A DNA stretch of 64,000 bases, taken from positions 372,001-436,000 of the forward strand of contig NZ_JAEACT010000004.1 in assembly GCF_021432385.1 (NCBI RefSeq). Reading direction: 5' to 3'. A program made the position numbers and the translations under genes. The notes under the pieces were generated by a model that ran no database searches, was not told the origin of the DNA, and worked only from the letters and a program-made list of their open reading frames with translations. Positions within the stretch are counted from its first letter, which is position 1, and every line of letters begins with the position of its first letter. Source of the DNA: Clostridium hydrogenum (GTDB taxonomy: Bacteria; Bacillota; Clostridia; Clostridiales; Clostridiaceae). This document shows, one piece after another, positions 25,890 through 34,962 of this stretch.

Positions 25890-27524
25890 CTAATTTTCTA
25901 CTTTAATTCCTTCTTTTGCACTTGATGTATTTGTGTCTACAAGTTTAATCTGATCCTTTGCAGTACCATAAAGCTTAACAAAAATATTTGTATTCTTTGG
26001 GCACAACACATTTTTAAATTCATAATTTAAACCTTTTGTTAGCGTATATATATCTTTATTTTTAGGTACTATTTTTACATTAGTTAATTTTATATTTCTT
26101 GTATTTTCAGCCTCAAATCCCTTATCTGAGTTGATTTCAACATTATTAAAATATAGATTTGTATAGGGTGCATTAGGTAGTGCTTTCATATAAACTGCAT
26201 TTAACGCTCCATTACAAGTTATATTACTAATATGAATATCTTCAAATATAGGAATAAGATCTTTTTGGGAATTTGAAATATTATTTTCACCAAGTGCATT
26301 GTTTTCATAAAAAGAATCTAAAGATATTGCATCTGTTTTTATATCTTTCATTTTAATTCCATCAACATATATATTCTTAACAGTACCGCCCTCTCCAATT
26401 GCACTTTTAAATTTTATTCCTGCATCGGTTCCATTGTAAATGCAATTATGCACATAAACATTTTCCATACCACCATCTGTATTGCTGCCAACCACAAAAC
26501 CACCATGTCCCCAGTTTACCGTACAATCTGCAATAACAACATTTTGAAGGGCAAATTTCTCATTTTTATTCTTACTTGATTTTAGTGCTATATCATCATC
26601 ACCAGCGCTAACGTTACATTTATATATAAGAACATTACTAGAACTACTTATATCTATACCATCACCATTTTGAGCATATAGTTCATTATATACCTTAGTA
26701 TTTCTTATAATTACATCCTTAGCACCTGTTATATTTGTACAAAGGTTTGGCGAATTTTCAATAGTTGGCCCATCTATTAAAATAGAACTGCAATTTTTAA
26801 GATATATCATATATGGTCTTAGATAATCCTTCAAATAATTATAATCATCAATAGTAAGTTTATTTTTATGTTCCTTTAAATACGCTTCTCCATCTTCTGC
26901 TTCCTTAGATGGCCACCATACATCACCGCTTACTACTCCTCCGCCTTTAACTAAGCTGTTCCACATTTCTGTTGTTACCTTTTCCTTTTTTACAGGTCTC
27001 CAGGTATCCCCCCTACCGTTTATAGTTCCATTACCCGTTATTGCAACATTATTTAGCTTGTACCCATAAATAGGAGATGCAACAACATATTTTGATGAAC
27101 CTTCATCTTTTATAATTGGATAATCAGCATGATTTGTACTGAATTCTATTGTAGATCCATTTTCAAGGTACAAGTTAACATTACTCTTAAGCTCAATTGG
27201 ACCTGTTATAAATTTCCCGCTTGGAACTACAACTCTTCCACCACCATTTTTTGTGCATGCCTCTATTGCTTCTTTAAAAGCCTCTGTATTTTGTTTTACA
27301 TTATTGCCTTCTACAGCACCATAATTCTTTATATTAAAATCCTTATTTTTAAATTTAGTTTCCTTAATTTCATAATGCTTAAACGGTAAATCATATGTAT
27401 ATTTTTTCGCCTCATCACTGCTGCCATATACCTTCTTATTCCTTACAAAAAAGGATACTCCAAAAGCAAGCACAATTATAACAAATAATGCAGTAATATA
27501 GATTTTTAAATGTTTCTTTTTCAT
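25890..27524 (-). CDS. Membrane-anchored GH28 (polygalacturonase-like) glycoside hydrolase
   Basis: I chose the ATG at 27524 (MKKKHLKIYITALFVIIVLA), preceded by AAGGCGGTGGAAGG, over longer frames that overlap the permease gene. 544 residues. One N-terminal membrane helix (about 7-25) with lysines in front suggests a signal or anchor. The right-handed beta-helix starts at NFNIKNYGAV-like sequence; catalytic blocks are QNGDGIDISSSSNV, SAGDDDIALKSS (about 305) and GHGGFVVGSNTDGG (about 335), matching GH28. The substrate may be a pectin-type or other uronate-containing glycan. Colocalisation with the ABC importer suggests it releases the imported sugars. Confidence 0.86.
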   Translation of the reverse strand: MKKKHLKIYITALFVIIVLAFGVSFFVRNKKVYGSSDEAKKYTYDLPFKHYEIKETKFKNKDFNIKNYGAVEGNNVKQNTEAFKEAIEACTKNGGGRVVVPSGKFITGPIELKSNVNLYLENGSTIEFSTNHADYPIIKDEGSSKYVVASPIYGYKLNNVAITGNGTINGRGDTWRPVKKEKVTTEMWNSLVKGGGVVSGDVWWPSKEAEDGEAYLKEHKNKLTIDDYNYLKDYLRPYMIYLKNCSSILIDGPTIENSPNLCTNITGAKDVIIRNTKVYNELYAQNGDGIDISSSSNVLIYKCNVSAGDDDIALKSSKNKNEKFALQNVVIADCTVNWGHGGFVVGSNTDGGMENVYVHNCIYNGTDAGIKFKSAIGEGGTVKNIYVDGIKMKDIKTDAISLDSFYENNALGENNISNSQKDLIPIFEDIHISNITCNGALNAVYMKALPNAPYTNLYFNNVEINSDKGFEAENTRNIKLTNVKIVPKNKDIYTLTKGLNYEFKNVLCPKNTNIFVKLYGTAKDQIKLVDTNTSSAKEGIKVEN

Positions 27525-27610
27525 CCTTCCACCGCCTTTCATAATTATTATATCATGGGGTGTTGTTAAGAAACTATTAATTCTATATACTGCATTTTTA
27601 CCAGAACATG

Positions 27611-28441
27611 CTATTTTATACTTCCTGCTGTTATGGATTTTATAATGTATTTTTGAGCTATAAAATAAAATACTATTACTGGAATTACTACAAGTACTAA
27701 TCCTGCTAATGCTAAATTCCACTGTTTTGTATACTCCCCAAAGAAGAAGAAGGTTTTAAGCGGTATTGTAAGCGTGTTTGGCTTATTGATTACAAGTGAA
27801 GGAAGCAGATAATCATTCCATATCCAGGTTGTATTTAATATTGCTACTGTTATGGATATCGGCTTTAACAGTGGGAATATTATATAAAAGAAAGTTTGAA
27901 ACTTGTTACATCCATCTATCATTGCTGCTTCATCAAGTTCACGAGGTATACTTTTAATAAATCCGTGATACAGGAATATTGACATCGATGAACCAAATCC
28001 TAAATACATAAATACTATACCCACCATATTTAACATATTTAGTTGCCCCATAAGTTTTACAAGTGGAAGCATAACTGATTGAAAAGGAACTATCATTGAA
28101 AATACAAAAATCATAAAAATTATGTTACTAAGCTTACTTTTCGTTCTCTCTAACATCCATGCTGCCATAGACGAAAATATTAAAAGCAAAATAATACTCG
28201 CAACAGTTATAATTAAAGAATGGCTAAAAGATTTAAAAAACTCTAACTCATTCAAGGCTTCCTTGTAATTATCCAAAATAAATTGATGAGGCAAAGCAAG
28301 TGTACTTTCAAATAGTTCTTTCTTGGATTTAAATGAATTTACAACAATAATATAAAAGGGGGATAAAAAAACAAGTCCTAAAATTATACTTAATATTGAA
28401 GTAATTATAATTTTGGGTGTAACCTTTTTATGTTTCCTCAT
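27611..28441 (-). CDS. Carbohydrate ABC transporter permease (MalG-type)
   Basis: 276 residues, six membrane segments, and the EAA loop FIKSIPRELDEAAMIDGCNKFQTFFYIIFPL that contacts the ATPase. MalG/CUT1-type start VTPKIIITSILSIILGLVFL. Its ATG overlaps the stop of the upstream permease and GGGAGG is in front, so translation is coupled. No ATPase gene is present; CUT1 systems often share one MsmX-type ATPase encoded elsewhere. Confidence 0.93.
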   Translation of the reverse strand: MRKHKKVTPKIIITSILSIILGLVFLSPFYIIVVNSFKSKKELFESTLALPHQFILDNYKEALNELEFFKSFSHSLIITVASIILLLIFSSMAAWMLERTKSKLSNIIFMIFVFSMIVPFQSVMLPLVKLMGQLNMLNMVGIVFMYLGFGSSMSIFLYHGFIKSIPRELDEAAMIDGCNKFQTFFYIIFPLLKPISITVAILNTTWIWNDYLLPSLVINKPNTLTIPLKTFFFFGEYTKQWNLALAGLVLVVIPVIVFYFIAQKYIIKSITAGSIK

Positions 28442-29304
28442 TATGCCTCTACCTCCCCTTTTTTAGATAAGTATACCTGCGTAAGAGAAATTACCCCTAC
28501 CATTACTAAAAATACAACCGCTTTAGCTTGTGCTGTACCCATTTTATTAAATTGAAATGCTGTATTATATATATTCATAGCAAGCATTTCAGTTGATTTT
28601 GCCGGTCCACCTGCTGTTAAAGATAAATTCTGATCATATAACTTAAATGAATTTGATAAAGTTAAAAATACACTTACAGTAAAAGCTGGTCTAACAAGTG
28701 GTATTATTATACTTTTAACTTTTTGAAAAACATTCGCTCCATCTATTTCAGCAGCTTCAATTAACTCCTGTGGAATATTTTGAAGTGCCGCTATATATAT
28801 TACCATTAAATATCCAGCCATTTGCCAAGCCATTAAAATTGCCAACCCATATAATCCAGTTTTGCCATCAGACAGCCATCCTAGCATCCATTTTTGACCG
28901 GTTACTTGACCTAGTCCTGCAAAAACTTGAGTAAAAATGAATTGCCATATAAATCCTAAAATAAGTCCTCCAATTAAATTCGGCATAAAAAATATCGTTC
29001 TAAATATGTTATTAAATTTGGATTTTCTTGTAACCAAAAGCGCTAAACCAAAACCAAGTAAATTCAACACAACAACTGATAATATTGTAAACTTAAAAGT
29101 AAAAACAAATGAGTTCAAAAATGTTTTATCACTAAAAGCTTCAGCATAATTTTTTAACCCAATAAAGCTAATATTCGATTTTATGCCATCCCAATTTGTA
29201 AAGGAATAATATATTCCAAATATTAATGGAATAAGCTGGACTAGGGCATATGCTATAAAAATAGGAGCTATAAAAGCCCAAAAAGACCACTTAACCTTTT
29301 TCAC
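28441..29304 (-). CDS. Carbohydrate ABC transporter permease (MalF-type)
   Basis: 287 residues, six membrane segments. The EAA loop is AALQNIPQELIEAAEIDGAN, followed by FQKVKSIIIPLVRPAFTVSV; the N-terminus contains IFGIYYSFTNWDG, as in CUT1 MalF-type permeases. GGGGGAAG precedes the ATG. It follows the binding-protein gene, separated by a structured repeat inside the presumed operon. Confidence 0.93.
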   Translation of the reverse strand: MKKVKWSFWAFIAPIFIAYALVQLIPLIFGIYYSFTNWDGIKSNISFIGLKNYAEAFSDKTFLNSFVFTFKFTILSVVVLNLLGFGLALLVTRKSKFNNIFRTIFFMPNLIGGLILGFIWQFIFTQVFAGLGQVTGQKWMLGWLSDGKTGLYGLAILMAWQMAGYLMVIYIAALQNIPQELIEAAEIDGANVFQKVKSIIIPLVRPAFTVSVFLTLSNSFKLYDQNLSLTAGGPAKSTEMLAMNIYNTAFQFNKMGTAQAKAVVFLVMVGVISLTQVYLSKKGEVEA

Positions 29305-29350
29305 AATACTTCCCCCCTTATCTTGGTTTAGTAAACAAAATAAATTTACT

Positions 29351-29583
29351 ACGAACTAATTAAATCAATTCACAATTCACAGTTCACAATGCACAATTAA
29401 GGATGATTTTCCTTCCTTGCGTCAGGTAAATCTTAAATTATAAGCTTCGCTTAGCACCATAAATGGTGCTATTGCGTAAGCAATAAAAAAATAAGTTTTA
29501 AGATTTTCTGTAGCTTTGCTACAGAAAATCTACCTTCATTGTGAATTGTGCATCGTGAATTGTGAATTGATTTAATTCGCAAT
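29351..29583. repeat. Cloverleaf-type repeat, copy 6, with different outer arms
   Basis: Arms are built from CAATTCACAATTCACAG and CTGTGAATTG-like units instead of GTACAAAGTAC, and the terminal flank is a third type (ATTAAATC/GATTTAAT). The core is the usual one: GTAAATC, AGCTTCGCT, CACCATAAATGGTG, ATTGC-GTAA-GCAAT and GATTTTCTGTAGC/GCTACAGAAAATC. It lies inside the sugar ABC operon, between the binding-protein and permease genes. Confidence 0.9.
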
Positions 29584-29599
29584 ATTTAAAAAGTATACT

Positions 29600-30913
29600 T
29601 TATTTTCTCGAGTCTGCCCATGTTGATTTTGCATCTTCAACAAGCTTATCCCAAGTCATTTCTCCTGCAGTATATTTTTGTATATCAACACCTAATTTAT
29701 TTTGTCCCCAACCTGTTGGATATCCCATGAATACCCAAGGAATTGTATTTCCTGCCTTAGAGAATTTATTTATTTCTTTTGATATTGGATCAACTGGCTG
29801 CAAATTTGCTGCATCATATCCTTTTAATGCAGGTATAAATTTAAAATCATTGATTATCATCGATTTACCTTTATCAGATGTATAGAGCCAATTTAAAAAG
29901 TCCTTAGCAGCCTTTTTAGTTGCCGCATCTTTTTTACAATTTACAGACCAATACATAGGAACACCAACTGCTATGCATCCATCTTTTCCTCCATCAACTG
30001 GCATTGGTAATAATCCCATGTTGTCAGCTATATTTTTATCTATTCCAGAAACAGTTGAGTAAATCCAGTTACCTTGTTCTATGAGGGCAACTTTACCTAA
30101 AGAAAATAACTTTTCAACTTGAGTTGAATAATCAACACTGTTTATAGATTTATCTGTTCCATCAGGTTTATAAGCATATTTGTTTTGTAAATCCAATAAT
30201 TTTTTAAATCCATTTGCATAAGTAAAATTAATGCTTTTAGCTTTAAATGCAGATACTCCATCTTTTAATTCCAAAGCAAATGGTAAATTTGAATCATGTA
30301 ATCCAGCAACCCAAGTTTCCTTTCCTGCTGTACCAAATACTGCTGTTAGTCCAAGGTCCTTTTTCTTTGAATCTAAAGTTTGAACAGCTTTTTCTAAATC
30401 TGCATATGTCTTTATTGAATCTGCATCAATACCTGCTTTTTTTAGTATTGCTTTATTATATATAAGCCCATATCCCTCCATATCGAATGGCAAACCATAT
30501 ATTTTACTGCCATCCTTAACTGCATCTAGAGTTCCATCATATGCTTTAGATACCCAAGGTTGATCTGATAAATCCTCTAGTTTTTCTTTCCAATCCTGAA
30601 CATCCTGAGGTCCACCAATATTATAAATTGCTGGTTCCTCGCCAGATGCAAACTTTGCTTTTAATGCTGCACCATAATCCTGTCCACCACCTACAGTTTG
30701 TAAATTGATAGTTACATTCTTGTGCTCATCCATATATTCCTTTGTAGCCTTTTGCAGAGCATCTTTGCACTCTACCTTAAACTGGAATATATCTACGGTA
30801 ACTTTTTTGTCCGAAGAATCTTTTGTCCCAGCACTACTTCCACATCCTGCAAATACAGTTGATGTCATCGCTAAAACACATGCAATTGCTAATAACTTTT
30901 TTAAGTTTTTCAT
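29600..30913 (-). CDS. Carbohydrate ABC transporter substrate-binding lipoprotein
   Basis: The ATG at 30913 is chosen because GGGGGAATTG precedes it. 437 residues. Signal peptide MKNLKKLLAIACVLAMTST with lipobox VFAGC, so a lipid-anchored extracellular protein after cleavage at Cys. Extracellular solute-binding family 1 pattern: DIFQFKVECKDALQKATKEY, EGYGLIYNKAILKKAGID and ALIEQGNWIYSTV. Upstream is a consensus promoter with a cre-like sequence. Ligand unknown; GH28 and GH94 neighbours suggest an oligosaccharide. Confidence 0.93.
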   Translation of the reverse strand: MKNLKKLLAIACVLAMTSTVFAGCGSSAGTKDSSDKKVTVDIFQFKVECKDALQKATKEYMDEHKNVTINLQTVGGGQDYGAALKAKFASGEEPAIYNIGGPQDVQDWKEKLEDLSDQPWVSKAYDGTLDAVKDGSKIYGLPFDMEGYGLIYNKAILKKAGIDADSIKTYADLEKAVQTLDSKKKDLGLTAVFGTAGKETWVAGLHDSNLPFALELKDGVSAFKAKSINFTYANGFKKLLDLQNKYAYKPDGTDKSINSVDYSTQVEKLFSLGKVALIEQGNWIYSTVSGIDKNIADNMGLLPMPVDGGKDGCIAVGVPMYWSVNCKKDAATKKAAKDFLNWLYTSDKGKSMIINDFKFIPALKGYDAANLQPVDPISKEINKFSKAGNTIPWVFMGYPTGWGQNKLGVDIQKYTAGEMTWDKLVEDAKSTWADSRK

Positions 30914-30960
30914 AACAATTCCCCCATACATATTTTTACATGCAACCGATTTCATGATTA

Positions 30961-30989
30961 ATTATATTCTCGTTTCCATATTTTGTCAA
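30961..30989 (-). promoter_or_regulatory. Promoter of the sugar ABC operon with cre-like site
   Basis: On the minus strand: TTGACA (30989-30984), 17-base spacer, TATAAT (30966-30961). The spacer contains ATGGAAACGAGAATA, which resembles the CcpA cre consensus with two mismatches. Suggests a strong promoter under carbon catabolite control; inferred only. Confidence 0.65.
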
Positions 30990-31146
30990 TAATTATTTGT
31001 TGATTAATTATTGAATCTATTTTATTAAAAATGATAACTTAACCTATATATGAATATATTGTTATATTACTTTCATTTTTGCTCATTTCAATTATTTTTT
31101 GTGCATTTATTTTTGAATTTGTATTTTAACTTTATTGTAGATGTGG

Positions 31147-31211
31147 TATAATATATGCATTGTAAACAATTTAAACGGGAATTTAAATGATGTTATATGT
31201 AAACGTACATA
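31147..31211 (+). promoter_or_regulatory. Promoter and two operator-like palindromes before the first MFS gene
   Basis: Extended -10 TGTGGTATAAT (ending at 31152) with no clear -35. Downstream are TTTAAACGGGAATTTAAA (31170-31187) and TATGTAAACGTACATA (31196-31211), both symmetric around CG-containing centres, ending 39 bases before the ATG. Position downstream of the start point would suit repression. Not present before the paralogue at 33597. Confidence 0.45.
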
Positions 31212-31250
31212 TTTTCCTTATGGCAAATAAAAACCCCCAAGGAGGAAAAT

Positions 31251-32420
31251 ATGAATAAAAACTTAAAAAACATGATAATAATTTTTATAGGGTTATTTTT
31301 TTTGTCTTTATTCTCTAACACAATGTCACCCTTTATAACCACTATAAAAAACACTTATCATGTATCAAATGACCTTATAGCAGTACTACCTTCTGTTGTA
31401 TACTGTGCTTCGTTCATAATGGCTATGCTTGGAGCAAAGCTAATGCCAATGCTTGGACTAAAAAAGGGATTGTATTTCGGTCTTTCTTTTGTAATCTTAG
31501 CAAGTTTAATAATTTTATTTTCGCAATCATTTTATATGCTTTTAGTTGGCTATTTCTTCTCTGGATTAGCTGTTGGAATGGGTTCGTTAATATTAAACAC
31601 TTATATTTCAGTACTTCCAAAGCAATATCAAAAATTTGGTCTTTCAAATGCTTGCTTTGGTCTAGGTGGAATTTTAATTTTACCGATAGACAAATTTATC
31701 TTAAAATCAGGTATAAATTTTAACCAAACTTATATAATACACATTATAACTATAGTTGTATTTTTTATTTTGGCAATCAAACTCGATCCAATACCAATTG
31801 CTAAAAGCAGTGATACAGAAGAAAATGGTGGTGCTTTTAAATTATTAAAAAATCCATTAGTTTTATTGCTTTCAATAGCAATATTCTTTTACGTTGGTGC
31901 TGAAATTTCAACTACAAGTTGGACTGGAACCTTTATTGAAAAATACTATGGACTAAGCAAGACAGAAGTTCCAAATATTCTTTCTGGGTTTTGGATTCTA
32001 TTTACACTTGGTAGAGCAATAGGAGATAAGATTTTAGAAAAAATCGGACAACTTAGATTTCTTACAATTTCTCCTTTAATAGCAATCATAGGTATATTTG
32101 TAATATTGTCTGGTAAAACTAAAACTCAAGCTATACTAGGTGTTGCAATAATTGGAATAACAATATCTTTAATATACCCTGCTCTTCAAGGATATATTGT
32201 ACAACATGTTTCAAAGCACGATGTACCAGCTGCTTCAGCAATTATAAACATATTTAATAATTTAGGTGCTACAACCTTAACTTACGTTATAGGTTTTGCT
32301 GCTGGAATAAAAATTACTTATGTTTTCATAATCCAAATAGTATTCTATGCTTATATAGTATTGGTAGCAGGAAAATATTTATTATTTAAACCTAAAGAAA
32401 CTAGTGCGGAATTAGAGTAA
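31251..32420 (+). CDS. MFS transporter (paralogue 1)
   Basis: 389 residues, about 12 membrane segments, AAGGAGG before the ATG. Landmarks: SNTMSPFITTIKNTYHVSND, PSVVYCASFIMAMLGAKLMP and YVGAEISTTSWTGTFIEKYY, in the FucP/YfkF-like part of the superfamily. A second, closely related gene starts at 33597. Substrate unknown. A strong terminator follows. Confidence 0.86.
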   Translation: MNKNLKNMIIIFIGLFFLSLFSNTMSPFITTIKNTYHVSNDLIAVLPSVVYCASFIMAMLGAKLMPMLGLKKGLYFGLSFVILASLIILFSQSFYMLLVGYFFSGLAVGMGSLILNTYISVLPKQYQKFGLSNACFGLGGILILPIDKFILKSGINFNQTYIIHIITIVVFFILAIKLDPIPIAKSSDTEENGGAFKLLKNPLVLLLSIAIFFYVGAEISTTSWTGTFIEKYYGLSKTEVPNILSGFWILFTLGRAIGDKILEKIGQLRFLTISPLIAIIGIFVILSGKTKTQAILGVAIIGITISLIYPALQGYIVQHVSKHDVPAASAIINIFNNLGATTLTYVIGFAAGIKITYVFIIQIVFYAYIVLVAGKYLLFKPKETSAELE

Positions 32421-32426
32421 TAAAAT

Positions 32427-32457
32427 AAAAATCGATAGAAAGTTTTCTATCGATTTT
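32427..32457 (+). terminator. Terminator after MFS paralogue 1
   Basis: AAAAATCGATAGAAA and TTTCTATCGATTTTT around a two-base loop, continuing into a T-rich tail, seven bases after the stop codon. Confidence 0.85.
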
Positions 32458-32605
32458 TATTTTTGGCTATTTTTATATAACGTTATTTTCTTTAAAATGC
32501 CTGAAGTATACAATTTAGGCTTACTATATAGAAGGTCTTTGCACTTAATTCATATATTGAATTAAAATGCATCAATGAGCGTATCGATATGAATACAACT
32601 AAGAA

Positions 32606-32675
32606 ACTTCAAAATTAATTTGTATCAAAATGCCGTATTCTGGGCATTTTGATGCAAATTGATTTTGGTAGTTGA
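32606..32675. repeat. Long hairpin, 'CAAAATCAATTTGCATCAAAATGCC' family, copy 1
   Basis: AACTTCAAAATTAATTTGTA pairs with TGCAAATTGATTTTGGTAG around CAAAATGCC...GGCATTTTG. Related hairpins occur at 56408 and 60292, and a more diverged one at 44306. Between it and the terminator, 32478-32500 carries an arm matching the 11866 hairpin. Confidence 0.72.
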
Positions 32676-32709
32676 AAAAGTATATCTATATAAAAGATTA
32701 CAAACTTTC

Positions 32710-33270
32710 CTAAATCATGTTTATACTTGTTATAATTGCATCTGGTAAAAATGGCTTAGTAACATACCCAGCTGCACCTAATGCTATTGCCGAATCAATA
32801 ACTTCTTTGTCTTTTACTGCTGAACACATAATTACTTTAATCTTCTGGTAATCTTTCATAACATACTCCAGTGTCTTCATCCCATTCATACCAGGCATTT
32901 TTATATCAAGAAATATTAAATCTGCTTTTTTCTTTTTTAACATATTTAATAATTCCTTTCCTTCCGCAGCTTCACCGATAATTTCACATCCGTTTTCAGA
33001 TAATACCTTTTTCAGTGTATTTCTAATAAATTCTACATCATCAACAACTATTACTTTCTTCCTATTCTTTGTCCTTCCAAGTAATTCGTCTGTTGATACA
33101 TCGAAAAAGTCGGCAATTGAACATAACATTAAAATATCTGGTATAGAATTGCCAGTTTCCCATTTTGAAACTGCCGCTATGGATACCCCCATTTCAGAAG
33201 CCAATTCTTCCTGCGTCATATCCCTACTTTTTCTTAATTCATATATCTTTTTACCAACTTTAATATTCAT
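32710..33270 (-). CDS. XRE helix-turn-helix fused to a CheY-like receiver domain
   Basis: 186 residues. Residues 1-65 are an XRE/Cro helix-turn-helix (MTQEELASEMGVSIAAVSKW). Residues 72-186 are a complete receiver domain with D77/D78, phospho-acceptor D122 (FLDIKMPG), S150 and K172 (YVTKPF). This order, DNA-binding domain first and receiver second, is the reverse of ordinary response regulators. Every key receiver residue is kept, so phosphorylation is plausible. ACGGAGG precedes the ATG. No kinase gene is adjacent. It lies between two paralogous MFS genes, which may be targets. Confidence 0.92.
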   Translation of the reverse strand: MNIKVGKKIYELRKSRDMTQEELASEMGVSIAAVSKWETGNSIPDILMLCSIADFFDVSTDELLGRTKNRKKVIVVDDVEFIRNTLKKVLSENGCEIIGEAAEGKELLNMLKKKKADLIFLDIKMPGMNGMKTLEYVMKDYQKIKVIMCSAVKDKEVIDSAIALGAAGYVTKPFLPDAIITSINMI

Positions 33271-33596
33271 AAATACCTCCGTTAATTATACTGCAGTAAT
33301 TAATAATAAAAGTAAATATTTACTGATATAAGCGTATCATTATATACCCTCATATTCAAACGAATTATTATAGAATAATTCAACTGTTGGTTAATATAAA
33401 TTTTCAAATTGCTTAAATAGCAATTTTCGTAATGAATTTTCCTTGATACAGTTCTTTTTAAACTATTTAATATTCTATGCCATCAGGGTGCAATGAAGGA
33501 TAAAACTATAAAAATGCCTTAATTATAATTTCCCCCTTTAATAATTATTAAAAGCAGTTTAAAATTAATATGTATTTACATTTCAAGGAGGATTTT

Positions 33597-34742
33597 ATGG
33601 ACAAAAACTTAAAAAACACGTTAATAATTTTTTTAGGCTGCTTTCTTATATCGCTATTTTCAAATACTTTATCTCCCTTTATAACTACAATAAAAAACAC
33701 ATATAATGTATCAAATGGCGTTATAGCAATGCTTCCATCAGTTGTATATTGTGCTTCATTTATTATAAGTATTTTTGGAGTAAAATTCATGTTAACCTTT
33801 GGGCTAAAAAGAGGTCTTTATTTATCATTTTTATTTGTAATCTGCACAAGTTTTGTAATTTTACTTTCAAAATCTTTTTATGTACTTTTAATTGGATATT
33901 TTATTTCAGGCTTGGCTTGTGGATTAAGTTCCATATTACTTAGTACTTATATCTCACTTCTTCCAAAAAAATATCAAAAATTTAGTCTTTTAAATGCTTG
34001 TTTTGGATTAGGTGGAATTTTAATTTTACCAATAGATAGGTTCATTTTAAAAAATAAAATAAATTTTAATTATACTTATTTAGTTCATATTATAGCTTTA
34101 ACTTTATTTTTAGTATTAATTTCTAGGCTTGATTCTATATCAATACACAAAACCACATCAAAACATATTAGTACTCTTACTGTATTAAAAAATCCTCTAG
34201 TTTTATCTATTGCAATTGCAATATTCTTTTATGTAGGTGCTGAAATTTCAACAACAAGCTGGGCAGGAAATTTTCTTGAAAGGTATTATGGATTAAGTAG
34301 AATAGATGTTCCAAATATTCTTTTAGGCTTTTGGATTTTATTCACTTTAGGAAGAGCTTTGGGTGACAAATTATTAGAAAAAGTTGGTCAACTTAAATTT
34401 CTTTCTATTGCCCCAATAATCTCCTCCTTGGGCATACTCATATTATTACTTGGTAAAACAAGGTTTCAAGCTGTACTTGGAATTGCAATTATAGGTTTAA
34501 GTATTTCCTTAATATATCCAGCTCTTCAAGGTTACATTATGCAGCATGTATCAAAAGAAGCTGTCCCAGCTGCCTCTGTTATAGTAATGAATTTTAATTA
34601 TCTTGGTGCAATGTTTTTAACCTACTTAATAGGTCTCGCCGGCGGAATAAAAGTAACCTATGTATTTATTATTCAATTTTTCTTTTATGCATATATAGTT
34701 ATAATTGCTTTAAAATACTTATTATTAAAACCAAAAAGCTAA
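33597..34742 (+). CDS. MFS transporter (paralogue 2)
   Basis: The ATG at 33597 follows AAGGAGG; an in-frame ATG at 33570 is upstream of that site. 381 residues. Closely similar to the protein at 31251 throughout (SNTLSPFITTIKNTYNVSNG, PSVVYCASFIISIFGVKFML, YVGAEISTTSWAGNFLERYY). A cloverleaf-type repeat starts directly after the stop codon. The 326-base gap before it holds only AT-rich sequence and a short GCAATGAAGGAT fragment like the repeat arms. Confidence 0.86.
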   Translation: MDKNLKNTLIIFLGCFLISLFSNTLSPFITTIKNTYNVSNGVIAMLPSVVYCASFIISIFGVKFMLTFGLKRGLYLSFLFVICTSFVILLSKSFYVLLIGYFISGLACGLSSILLSTYISLLPKKYQKFSLLNACFGLGGILILPIDRFILKNKINFNYTYLVHIIALTLFLVLISRLDSISIHKTTSKHISTLTVLKNPLVLSIAIAIFFYVGAEISTTSWAGNFLERYYGLSRIDVPNILLGFWILFTLGRALGDKLLEKVGQLKFLSIAPIISSLGILILLLGKTRFQAVLGIAIIGLSISLIYPALQGYIMQHVSKEAVPAASVIVMNFNYLGAMFLTYLIGLAGGIKVTYVFIIQFFFYAYIVIIALKYLLLKPKS

Positions 34743-34960
34743 GGCAGAGTACGGAGTACAGAGTACAAAGTACAGTGAATGATGATTTTCTGTAGCAAAG
34801 CTACAGAAAATCTTATAACTTATTTTTTGATTGCTTACGCAATCGCAATATTAATGTTGTTCAGCAAAGCTGACAACATTTAAGTTCTAAGATTTACCTG
34901 AGTGAAACGAAAGGTAAATCATCCTTCACTGTACTCTGTACTCTGTACTTTATACTCTGT
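34743..34960. repeat. Cloverleaf-type repeat, copy 7 (reverse)
   Basis: Begins at the first base after the MFS stop codon and ends two bases before the feoB stop codon. It fills the convergent gap and has no extra terminal flank. Arms GAGTACGGAGTACAGAGTAC; core reversed, with GATTTTCTGTAGC/GCTACAGAAAATC, GATTGCTTACGCAATC, GTTGTTCAGC/GCTGACAAC and GATTTACC...GGTAAATC. Confidence 0.9.
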
Positions 34961-34962
34961 TT

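Noticed and set aside
25890..27722. Longer GH28 protein starting at 27722
   Set aside because: It would overlap the permease gene by over 100 bases, has no ribosome site, and precedes the obvious signal-anchor start.
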